The position numbers and the translations under genes are program-made. A DNA stretch of 64,000 bases, from positions 90,001 to 154,000 of the forward strand of contig CAJHZI010000743.1 of assembly GCA_905160935.1 (NCBI GenBank), written 5' to 3'. The notes under the pieces were generated by a model. It saw only the letters and a list, made by a program, of their open reading frames with translations. It was not told the DNA's origin and did not search any database. This DNA comes from Enchytraeus crypticus. Its lineage: Eukaryota > Annelida > Clitellata > Enchytraeida > Enchytraeidae. This document shows positions 30,023-41,100 of this stretch, one piece after another (positions within the stretch are counted from its first letter, which is position 1; every line of letters begins with the position of its first letter).

Positions 30023-32785
30023 TTAAAGTAATTCCTCTGCACTCTGGGAAGCCGCATTAGCCAAAGTGCCACTGAAGCAGACTGCATTGAATCGCTGGAG
30101 AGCAATAGACAGCGGCTGCCACAGAAAAGATTTTTCGCGCTTATCACCAGTAATGGCGCTGGTCCTTTTGCCTATTTCATAAATAAAGTCTGATGCGAGA
30201 GAGTTGATGGGCCCCAGGGTCTCAAAGGCAATAGGCATGAAGATATAGTTGCCAGAGATTTCGGCATACTTCAGAGTTTTCCTGTTAGCCGCGGCCTCTG
30301 CTGCAGCACCAGCAGCAGCGCAAGAAAGGCCGAGATTGCTTACTGAGAAAGTGTCCGTTACAGTGACGTCCCAGCTAACACACTTCCCTCTGCCCATGGA
30401 ATTTGAGAGACATCGTCTGGACGTTTACCATCAGTGCGGATCAATCCCAGGGGCTTTTTAATGGCTGGGATATTCGCTCGACTCAGGGCGCGCCAGATCA
30501 AGTCGTTTATGAACTGATGTCTGCTGATTCTGCCGGCACTACGCTTGCACGACAGGCCGTGAATGCCTAACGCATTGACTGAGACACCACAAATGCAGTT
30601 GTGTGGCTCACATAAGGTAGTGCCCAGACGAAGACCGGCCGCGACTCTGACTGCTTCGTCGTCCAGACGGAGGCCGCATGATGAGATTGGTAAAGCCTTG
30701 ATCCAGTCTCCACTATGGGGGGCCGACATTGCGAGCAGCCGCGCCTTTTCTTGTGGCAAAAGCGGCTTCGCAAGGAGTTCCGTGTGCAAAGCAGTAGTGA
30801 CTTTTGAGTCCCAAGCCTTCATGCTATTAGCCATCATACCGATTGGAGGTTCGGATGTGGACAGAACAGTCCAAATGCCCTGAATCGTGGATATCTCCAA
30901 GTTGGGAATTTGAAAGAACCCGGAAAGGATTGCATCCTGTAGAACGCCAGTCCCCGCGGTTGAAGCCAAAAAGGCAGAAGGTGCCAGCGACGAGACAGAG
31001 CGTATACCCAATCCTCCGTAGCATATTGGCAGGCTAGCCTGAATCCATTGAGCTTCGTTAACATTAATATTAACGATGCTACTGAGCGACTTCCGCATGG
31101 TGGAATCATACATCTGCAATGCTGGATGACTCGCACATTAGCAGGCTTTACATGAATGAATGAATTGATGGTCGGAAAGTTACTGTCGGATCGAGTGGTA
31201 ATGAGCTCACATTTATTTCTATTCAGGCTTAGCCCCAATGCCTTTCCCGCAACCATCTGCCTTGAGATATCATCCGCCACGGTAGACTCATCTACGCCCA
31301 CAGTTATGTCGTCTAAGTAACCTATTATCAGGGAAGAGGATAGCGACTGGAGCAACGGGTGTATTGTCAAACTGAACAGGAGAGGTCCCAAAGGGTCATC
31401 CTGTTGCACCCCTCTCTAGACATGATCACCCGTTGACCGAAACGTAGAACACTTGGGTCTTCATAGGACAGATGGCAGAATGGCCCCAGCTCAGGTAGTG
31501 AAGAGTCTACAGCTTCTAGCATGGGAACCCTTTTCAGGGAGTTGAAAGCCTTGCAAAAGTCCAGTTTCGCCACTACCCAATCATCTGGCAGGCTGCTAAT
31601 GAATCATCGGGTGGCATGCACGGCGGCTTCACAACCTCCTTTGACACCTACGCCTACCTGGAGAGGTTGAAGAGAGTTTGAGAGCCTGTCTAGGGCGAAG
31701 GAATTAGCACATTTGGCAGCGATCCTGCGCCAAGAGTAGCCCACAGCAATTGGTCTAAGCCCGCCAGTCTTTTTCTTCAGAGCAATCAGGTTGGCTCCAA
31801 AAAGAAACGGCTTGACTTCCTGGTGACATTTACCCAGCAAAAGGAGATTTACAAAACCGGTAATAGCTGTCAGAGTCTCCCTGCCCATTATGGGGCACGT
31901 CACCAGCTGCAGGATGTGCTGTGGCCTCAGACCATCCGGGCCCCCAGAAGAACCGGCGGGGAAACTTTTCACGGCTTTCATTACCTCCGCTTCAGTTACT
32001 TGGAGCGTATTCGCTTGAGGAGAGGCTGAGCTAGGAAGACTTCGGGGTGTACTGTCCGCTGATGGATGTTTCTGACTCAGCTCTTTGTATGTTTCATCAT
32101 TATTCGGGGCCAGCGACTCTTCAGAGCACTGGATTCGCACGGCTGCTCTTAAATTCCCGTCTTCGATCTTTGAGGTCACTATGGATCGGAGGGATTCCTC
32201 AGGAGTACGCGGCCTGGAAGATTTGCGAAACTTCGCTCTTTCGTCATCTGAAACAGGATCGTCCACCCCGGACAATCTTTTGCGAATCAAGGACGTCATG
32301 TTGTGCCTTTTCCCTGTTCTTTTAGGTGCTAGCAATATGTCTTTGCCAATGGCAAGAAGAGATTTCCATGCTTCTAAGTCGTCCACGCACTTAGAGATTC
32401 TATCAAGTATATTTATCAAGTAGGTAGCGCAAGTGGCTCGAACAGATTTAGGAATATGCTTGATAGTACCACTGGTAAGGTTGGGATGAGCAAATACTGT
32501 GGCTGCAACAGAAGGATGGCGTATCGGGGGGATGCTGTTTGATGGGAATACGGGTGAATGGTGGTCCTCATCCCTTACATCACTAGAGGAGCGTTGTGAT
32601 GAGAATGTCCCCTGAGCTTCAATTGGTGGCTTGTGAGACCCTAGGCACCGGTTGTCACGGGGGCCATGTAAGTGAACAGATCCGTCTCTAATGTGCAAAT
32701 GAAACACTTCTAAGCACACACTGCAAGTACCGTTTCTCTTGTTAGCATCCTGAGACAGAGACCATGTATGCTTGCGAGGCGACAT
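30023..32785 (-). pseudogene. R2-like non-LTR retrotransposon ORF, nearly full length, broken
   Basis: Read from 32785 down, about 920 codons. The N-terminus has a CSVC...H...C zinc-finger-like block. The reverse transcriptase runs through SSGGPDGLRPQHIL, GLRPIAVGYSWRRIAAK, KLDFCKAFNSLKR (motif A, catalytic Asp) and IIGYLDDITVG (motif C, YLDD). The C-terminus has a CCHC knuckle (CICGVSVNALGIHGLSCKR), KRPDD, and SWDVTVTDT, matching the restriction-like endonuclease order of R2-clade elements. There is an in-frame stop at 31604 and frameshifts near 31400, 31120 and 30385. The catalytic residues survive but the frame does not, so it cannot make a full protein. No separate endonuclease domain of the APE type is seen. 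Confidence 0.9.
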
Positions 32786-34469
32786 TCAAGCGTGAAGTTA
32801 TAAACAGCACCGTGAATACCGAGTCTATTTATAGCAGTGGAAAATCCGGTAAACTCGTCCACACTTGTAGCTCATAACTGACTCCAAATTTTGACGAAAT
32901 GGCAGGAAACGCGAAAAACTCTTGGCGAGCGGATGAATTACTGAAGCTCAATCCTTCTGTTGGCAGAATGACGAGGGCTGGGGTTGGCTAATAAATAATA
33001 AAATCGCGAAAAAGCAATGTTAAGTGCGCAAAAGGTGAACAAACGCAGCCAGCACGGACCTCTCAGAGCAGAGAATCTTGATGCAGTTGCCGTAGAATTG
33101 TAATTATCACAATTTTTGTGTTCAATATTCGAGTAGCTTACTTCTTGTTCCATTAATTGTATTCATCATTTAGTGAATATACAGTATGTGAACGATATAC
33201 ATCTTATCAATTAAAACTATGAGAACGTTGTTAAAATTTAAGCCTTGTGAATTCTTTTTGATTTTTAAAATAGTTCTATAAACTAAAATAGTGTAAAATA
33301 AAGTTTAGAAATGTCAGTTGTGTGAATGTTAATCGTCAAGATGGTCTATTGCTTGACGTTTTTCACTGTCTACAAGTTATGTATTAATCTTTTCGCTGAA
33401 AGAATTTTCCAGTTCACTTCATGACGAATTGTTGACGCTTTGTTTTGAAGATGCGCATTAGCAATTTTATTTTTCAATACATGCTGACAACTCAAAACCC
33501 AGGTAAATGCTTTCAGCATAACTATAGTGTTGCTGTTATTTCTGTTTTCAGAAATAGTTGCTCTGCCTTTCGTAGTCTGTCATTGCAGTGTTGTAGCGGT
33601 GGTGTAATCTTGGGAGAAGTTGTAATTTAGGAATCACTGGAAATTACCATTAAATATTTTAGGGAACCAGAACGGATCCTGGGATATAGAGAAATTTCCC
33701 GCGGAGCCTCCATTTAAAAACTACCAAAAAATTCAAAAAGTCTTGAAAACCCAACTACTGTAGGTTGCTGATCTTTTAGTAATTTGACGCTAGTTATTTG
33801 TAGTTAACCACTCGTCATTCCAAATTAAGAACGTGGCCTTTACTCTCATTTGATCAAGAAGTTTCTCTAGAAATTGATCATATTATCTTCAGGCATAGCT
33901 TTTTGCTGTTGAAAATATGGCTTCATAGCTTTTTCATTGTTTACTTTGTTGGAACTACTCTGTTCTTGCGAAAAATTTGCGATTTGTACTTGACATGTTT
34001 CCAAGTTTTCTGTATCCAGGATAAGCTTGTAGGTTAAATTTGTTGCATACCTCATTAAATGTTTACTTGTAAAGGAGCTTGGCATTAGTTTCTGCGCTAG
34101 TCTATAATAGTCAACGTAACTATCCTAGATCAGGGAGAGCTTTTACGTCATTATAGAAATGAAAGCTCTTTTGTTCAGATTCTGCTGTGGCGCCCTGTAA
34201 GCTTTTAATGAATACAAAATAAAATCGTAAATTTATGGCTATATATATATATATATAAACATAACCCCAATAAAAATTAAACATCATTTTTTGGACAATA
34301 TTTTTTATTAAATACTATAAACGAGCTTGATGGAACGATTAATTATTGTTGTGTTGGTAAATTGAGATAAACTACGTTTGACTTCTATTATTTTGCAGGA
34401 TTTGTTAGCTTTACTTACTAGAAACAGTCTTGCAAAATAGTATCTTGTCAGTAAATTTCAACAATAATA
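32786..34469. other. intergenic between R2-like element and SLC17 locus
   Basis: May include the 5'UTR of the R2-like element up to about 33100. Beyond that I see only short chance frames and a small TA run at 34240-34258. Confidence 0.45.
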
Positions 34470-34500
34470 ATGACGAAACAGTACAACGTGGAGAATTTGG
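34470..34500 (+). CDS. candidate 5' coding exon of the SLC17 gene
   Basis: ATG followed by MTKQYNVENL, then a consensus donor G|GTAAGT in phase 1. It joins in frame to the acceptor at 38175 (TGTACAG|AGGAC), giving [19 protein letters not shown] ahead of the first membrane segment. The fit is attractive but rests on ten codons; the gene can equally start at the ATG at 38181. Confidence 0.35.
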
Positions 34501-34534
34501 GTAAGTTCTGATAAAGATAATGTTTATTAAATTG

Positions 34535-34975
34535 AGAATAATTTCTCTCTCTCCCCTTCTATTTCTCTTTCTTTCTCACTCTCCCTCTCTCTCTCCCTAC
34601 TTCCCTCTCTTCTCTCTCTCTCTCCCTCCATTCCTCTCGTCTCTCTCTTTCGTTCTCTCTCTCTTTCTCTCTCTCTTTCACTCTCTCTTTGGCTGAGATT
34701 CTGCTTAGTGACAGGTCCAAGATACGACGTATTCCCAGTCACAGTCTACTTTCAAATTCCAACCTCCATAAAAGTTACTTCATCTGTCAACATTTAAATT
34801 CTCATAGCAAAGGACTATGCCATTTCCTCTCTTTAATGTAACCTATGTAGATTTAAAAAATATGGCATCTGAAGTGGTTTCCGTTTGCCTTCCTCAGTCT
34901 TGCTTGGTTGCATAGTACGACACGTGTAGTTAGCGACGGGTCTATTCTGAAATGACTCGGACACAATACGAGATA
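34535..34975 (-). mobile_element. S1 SINE with long GA/GAGG tail
   Basis: The CT-rich block 34540-34690 is the tail in minus sense. Then follow TTCTGCTTAGTGACAGGTCC, CAAAGGACTATGCCATTTCC, GGCATCTGAAGTGGTTTCCG, TTTGCCTTCCTCAGT and, at the head, GACGGGTCTATTCTGAAATG. Confidence 0.75.
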
Positions 34976-35174
34976 CATGATATCTAATAAAGCACGTAAT
35001 GATTCTATTCTGTGAAGTGAAATTAGGAACATATTTTGAACATGTGCATAAGTACACATATGTTTATTTTTTACGGTTCTGAGGCTCTTACTCGCAGTTT
35101 GTTGATCGGAAAGGTTTCCAAAAATTATGTTGATGTTACCATTGTTTTTCGTCTGGATCCATTTTGCGATTTCT

Positions 35175-35200
35175 CTCTCTCGCTCTCGCTCTCATACACA

Positions 35201-35255
<55 letters not shown>

Positions 35256-35425
35256 GGTGTTCTGCCACGCGACAGGTTCATGGTACATATTCATACTCTC
35301 TGCTTTCATGATCCATATAGAGCATTTCATAGACCAACAAGTACATAACTTCTCAAAAGGCTATGCCTTACCCAATTTATGTACTCTATAGCTTTGAAAA
35401 AATATGGCTTCTGAGATAATTCATG
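35175..35425 (-). mobile_element. S1 SINE, 5'-truncated, with GA tail
   Basis: CT tract (35175-35254), then GTTCTGCCACGCGACAGGTT, CATGGTACATATTCATACTC, AGAGCATTTCATAGACCAAC, AAGGCTATGCCTTACC and ATATGGCTTCTGAGAT. Confidence 0.75.
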
Positions 35426-36385
35426 ATTTATAGTGATTTATGATTTTTGCAAAGCTAAAATTAGTTTAAATTAGCGTTGAGACAGTGGATTTTTGTTACT
35501 CACTATTATATACAAATGTAACCTGATTTATCTGTTACTTTCTCACATTACCTTTATCTCCTCCAGTCTAGTCATGGAATCGGAAATCTCCTGAACCTTG
35601 AGAGTTTGACTAAAATGTTTATTTTGGTTTCAAGTGGCCTGGATCAAATAACGCGAACATTGATTAGGCCGTAGTGCAACTACTGCAGGATTTGGAATTT
35701 AGGACCAAAATTCCATAAACTGATGACATAGTGTCTGCAGTTGTATATTTCCTACTAATTAGACCTACCTAGTTAGGCTTATATGCAGACCTATATGTAG
35801 TATCTACATATGCACATTGAGATTTCGTATGTTGATGTTGTCGTTAATGACGCAGAGAAAATGGCGGTAGACTTTTTTAGCGCTCAAATTGAGTATTGCG
35901 CTTTTGTAACGACTTGCTTAATTTAAAATATGCAGTTGGTGTTGTATTGTTGCGTACAATTGCTGCATTAAACAACATTTGATCTTTTGCATATAAATTA
36001 ATCGCGGCCTAGTTGCTAATAAATAACATTTTTGCACTTCTCTCTTCACATCTTCGACCATATACATAGAATGTATATGGTCGCTGTTGTACAAAACTTT
36101 TAATCTCCAGATTCTGTGTTTGTACTAAATGTATTGCAATAAAAAGCTGCATGCCTTTTAGCATTTCAGAGGTATTTGTTAAACACTTTCTTAGAAATTA
36201 GATCGACGAACTGTTGTGATTGTTTATTCTAACTATGGGCGTGATGAAATTTTGTTAACTTTGAAGTAGATGATGAATTGGCAAGTCTGTATTATGCAGG
36301 CCTGGATTCTTTAAAGCTGAGAGACATAAATGAAACAACACGTCGACGTCGATAATACGATACATTGATCATGCAGTTTATTAGT
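35426..36385. other. intergenic or intronic, nothing recognised
   Basis: If the exon at 34470 is real this is SLC17 intron 1. No repeat or coding signal seen. Confidence 0.45.
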
Positions 36386-36552
36386 CGTCTGTGTGCTCTG
36401 ATGTCGATAATCTGTGTGTTCTGATGTCCTTAATCTGTGTGCTCTGATGTCGTTAATCTGTGTGCTCTGATTTCGTTAATCTGTGTGCTCTGATGTCATT
36501 AATCTGTGTGCTCTGATGTCGTTAATCTGTGTGCTCTGATGTCGTTAATCTA
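36386..36552. repeat. 23-bp tandem repeat, about seven copies
   Basis: Unit CTGTGTGCTCTGATGTCGTT plus AAT, with single-base variants (CGATAAT, CCTTAAT, CATTAAT) between copies. Confidence 0.9.
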
Positions 36553-36678
36553 CGGCAGTGTGTTAATGATTAACCGACTAGAGGCCTCCTTAGATGAGTT
36601 TTTATCTCGACCATGTAAATAGCATCTATACAGACAATTTTTAAAAATTTCTACAATTTTTCCAAATTAGTCAACATT

Positions 36679-36917
36679 CATCATCGTCATCTTCCCTTGA
36701 AATCCAGTTTAACTAGGAGCGGGATACGAATAGACTGTCTCTGTCCTACATCCATCAGTCAATTTAAATTTTTGTTGCAATTTCTCGAGTCTAGAGGCTC
36801 ACCAATCGAATGCACTTTCAGACGTTGGTGTTGATCTTAGTGCTTTAATCGCCTTCTACGACACGTGCAGTCACCAGTTGGTCAATTCTTCAAACAACCC
36901 GGACGCAACACGGGGAA
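36679..36917 (-). mobile_element. S4 SINE with target duplication
   Basis: It is flanked by AAATTAGTCAACATT (36664-36678) and AAATTAGTGAACATT (36918-36932), a 15-bp duplication with one difference. On the minus strand it starts CCCCGTGTTGCGTCCGGG, has TGACCAACTGGTGACTGC, and ends with a GATGACGATGATG tail. Confidence 0.9.
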
Positions 36918-36932
36918 AAATTAGTGAACATT

Positions 36933-37734
36933 AATTTAATATATTGGATAAAAACGCATATTTCTGTGCAATGGCTTCATGAGACGATCCTCTAAATATC
37001 CATGTTTCTTGTTTAGAACCGACAAAACTGCATTTTCGTATTAACTGTTAATGTTACAGTCAGGGTCGTCCACAAAGTGAAAACGATGCAAGTTGCGTTG
37101 TTGATAAAACAGGGGAAAAGTGGAAAATGGTTCCGAGTTTTAAAGAGGGAAGGAGTAGAAAAACTGCGCATCGTGAGTTAGCCAGGTTGGAAAATAATAA
37201 AAATAGTCAGGGGAAAATAATAAATAACATGTGTTCATGCGTCGCTGCTTTAATGGGGATGAACACCCTGGTTACCGTCGATCAGACTGACTATTGATCG
37301 AATTTAGAGGCAGGCTGATAAGACTGATATGGAGCCCACTAGTGGAAATATAATCATAATGTCCTCCACTAGTGGACCAATGTCCAGTGACCTCCCCGCT
37401 ATTGGTCGTCACGTGAAGCACGTGATCGTACACGCACAAGTATGCGGACCAAATGTTAATATCTCTGATCAAACTAATTACTAATGACTAATTAATATTG
37501 ATAACTGTGTGAATAGAAACTAATGTTATGTGATTTCCTTACTTGCCTAATTTTCCATAACCTTCCTAGACTAACTGGAGTCTTGATAGGGTCGCTTTAG
37601 CCCTCCAAATCTTTATAGCCTTCATAGTCTATTGTACGTCTTGAAAGCCTAATTTCTAGTGGATGATGCTTGCACCATTAGGCTACATATGTATATTGAT
37701 TGAAACTATGAAGGTTTTGAAGTTTATGAAGGCT
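36933..37734. other. no recognised content
   Basis: A sequence with local short repeats (GTGGACATT/CCACTAGTGG around 37330-37380) but no gene and no known repeat. Confidence 0.45.
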
Positions 37735-37955
37735 ATGAAGTTTGCATATTCCACTTTTGCGCTCCATAGAGAGCAGTCCGTCGTTTAACGAGTTAAGTCT
37801 CTTCACAAAAGACTATTATTACCTACACCTAAATGTAGCCTATACTTTGTGAATGATATGACTTCTGAGGTGGTTTCCCGTTTCCTTCCTCAACTCATGT
37901 GTTATGCCGCCTCTTATATAAGACACGTGCAGTTAACTGTTGGTTGGATTTTGAC
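37735..37955 (-). mobile_element. S1 SINE, tail lost
   Basis: TTTTGCGCTCCATAGAGAGC, AGTCTCTTCACAAAAGACTA, TGTAGCCTATACTTTG, ATGACTTCTGAGGTGGTTTC, CCTTCCTCAACTCATG and, at the head, CACGTGCAGTTAACTGTTGG. Confidence 0.7.
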
Positions 37956-38175
37956 TGGCATCGTAATGAGCATGACATAGTACGTGACGTACGTGTAAGA
38001 ATGTGTGTGCACCTGTAAAGATAACTATTGTAGTAGAGCAATAAATTATATTGCATTTTGATTGTTCTGTGATCGTGTGTGTGTGTGTATGTATGTGTGA
38101 TGCATCTTCATCCTGTCTGTTTTTGACGAATAAAGAAATGACTATATTAAAATATATGTATATCGCACTGTACAG

Positions 38176-41100
38176 AGGACATGGACGCTGCAAAGCCCAC
38201 TCCACTCTTGGGGTCCTGCCGGTTGGCTATCGCTTTCATCGGATTCTTCATGTTCTTCCACCTGTACGCTCAGAGGATTGGCATGTCCGTGGCCATTGTG
38301 TGCATGGTCAACCACACCGCCATAGGTGAAGAGGTCAACGCCTCGGTGGTGCTGAATGCTTCAGTGTCGTCAGTGGGCGAGAATCCTCAGTGTGCGCTCA
38401 GTGAGAACAGCACCGTTGATGTGAGTACATACAGTACTATCACACTCTCAACTGCGCGGTGTACTATTATATATGTATAGGCCTAATTATATAATGTAAT
38501 TATATGCTATTATATTGCACTTACTAGAGCTTAGTTTAATCCTGGGCTCGCCTGTCACTAGCATCGTTTTCGAGTGAGGAAACTGACGTTAACCTAAGCT
38601 TTACCAGCTTTTTTAGTTTGCAACATATTTTCAATTCCATCACATCCAGAAGGAACAGCACAGTTGTTTGAGTACTTTACAGTTGTTGATTAATATCAAC
38701 TGTAAAGTGTATTATGACATTGCACATGCAGAGCTTAGTTTGCAACATTTTTATCATGCCATCACTTCCAGTGAACTTGGATCTTTCGAGCGGTGTGTGG
38801 CTCCAGTTTTGTATCGGTTGACTAAAATGCAATGCAACTCAGCTAAATTTAAATTTATTTCTATACTTATTTGATATAAAATACTGCAATCATATTATAT
38901 ATTTCTCAAGTATTAATTCTGTCCACTGTAGTATTTGAGCCATTAGAAAATTATGTTTAGTAATCAGATGCTTGGTCTTGTTTTAAAGTCAATCTTGCGA
39001 TAATTCAGTTAAATTATTCTGTTTGGAAAAAATATTTGTTTTTGCAAATTATTGTAATCGTTGAATCAGTACTGAATTGTTACAGAAAGTCGTTTATATA
39101 GTTGAACACTCTAACTTGGCTGAATAAAAAGGGTAAATTTTCAAAATAAAAATTAATTTAAATAATTGCAGCATTATAAATAATTCTCATGATCTTCAGT
39201 AGAAACTAAATCAAATTTATTGGTAGCTCAGTAAATATAAAGATATCTAATTAATTTGCCAGTAGAAATTAAATCAAATTTAATATTATCTCAGTAAATA
39301 TTCATCATCATCATCTTCCCTTAAATCCCAGTTTAACTAGGGTCGGGATACGAATAGACCTTCTTCAAGCCTAAAGATTCAGTCAATCTCAGTAAATATT
39401 AAGATATCCAAACAATTTGCCACGTATTGATTTTGTTCTTGTTCTGTTCTAGGATGGTCCTTTCATCTGGAGCAAACCGACCCAGGGACACATCCTCGGA
39501 GCTTTCTTCTACGGCTACCTGGTGTCTCAGATACCAGGGGGGCTGCTGGCGGAGCAGTTTGGAGGTAAATGGGTTCTGGTAGGGTTCCTGGGGGTGTCTA
39601 GCTTTGCCACCCTGTTCACCCCGCTAGCGGCCCATGCCAGTGTGGGGCTGCTCATCTTCCTCAGGGTCCTCGCAGGAGTGGGCTCGGTGAGTAGAAGCTG
39701 TGAAAATGTGTGAAGACGATGTTAACGTCTGTTTCGTCTCTTGAAAGCGATTTCAATGACAGGCGAGTCGAGGATTTGAACCTCACGCATGCTGAGCCGC
39801 AGTTGGATATCTTACCGGCATTGCCATTGGCACCAGGCATAAATCTGATTTATTTTTGTTTAGAAAATTTTCTTAAAAGAATAACTATTAATAATAATAA
39901 AATATAACATCAAATATAATAATAATAAAATAATAATAACTATAAATAACTTAATAAACTGGTTACTGATTTAAATCCGTAACCAGTTTATTCAAATGTC
40001 ATAATTGTTTTCAAGCCTCTATAGTACGGCAACTATGGTGCTATAACAACAAAGCAACAGTAGTATCCATGACAACATTTATTGTTTGTCACATTTATTC
40101 TACTGTCCCTATCCGGTCTCTACTGTCCTAGATTTCGAGATCTAATCGAATGAAAGAAGTGTTGAGATACTGAAAAGAGCAGTCCATTTATCCCTTGTTC
40201 AAAGTAATTTTTAGTCAGAATAAGATAACGGGTCGATAACCATGGCCTGTGCACTATCTGTTGCCAACTAATGACCTATAAAGTGACTTACTATTTAACT
40301 TTTAGAATTGATACTGTTGTGTTATATTTGACTTAAATGAATGAGTAACGTTGAATTTTAACAAATATTTCAACTTTATTGAACTGAGATTTTCTAATTA
40401 CTATAATAGCATCACATGCGATAAAGCATATTATAATTTTTTTGTTTTATTTTTCGGATAGGTAGCACAATAAATTGACAGGTCAGTTATAAGGTTGAGA
40501 GATTGAGACCTGGGATAAGACTGAGTAATAATGCGTGTGCTTTAAAAATATGCTTTAATTGCTGCTCTATATAGTAAGAGAGAGAGAGAGAGAAGAGATG
40601 AATGTTTCAGCATCAACGCAAAATCACTGACAAACAACATACATGTAAATATTATTAAATACTAGCAAACTAAGTCATACAAAAATCAAACGAAAGCAAA
40701 CATCCGAGCAAACATTGTTAACAACAAAAGATAAAGTATTATGACTTTACGAGTACGGATAGCCATCAGTGAAGATACACTGTATCCTATCTAACTGAAC
40801 ACCACGACGTATACATGTATATTTATAAAGACATGTTAATTTGCTGACAGGGAGCTCTATTTCCTGCCATGCATGCTTTCCTGGGACAGTGGGCGCCACC
40901 TCTGGAGCGGTCCATTATCTGTGGTCTAACTTACGCTGGTAAATATAAAAGTTATATATTTAGTTTAAAATTTGCTTTTTCAGTTATTGTGTAATATTTA
41001 AAATTGGCTTAATTACAATATAATAATTAAAATATTTACGTACATTAATTTTACTGGTTTGCTTTCTGACGTATTCCTCCTGCCTACTATGAGACAGATG

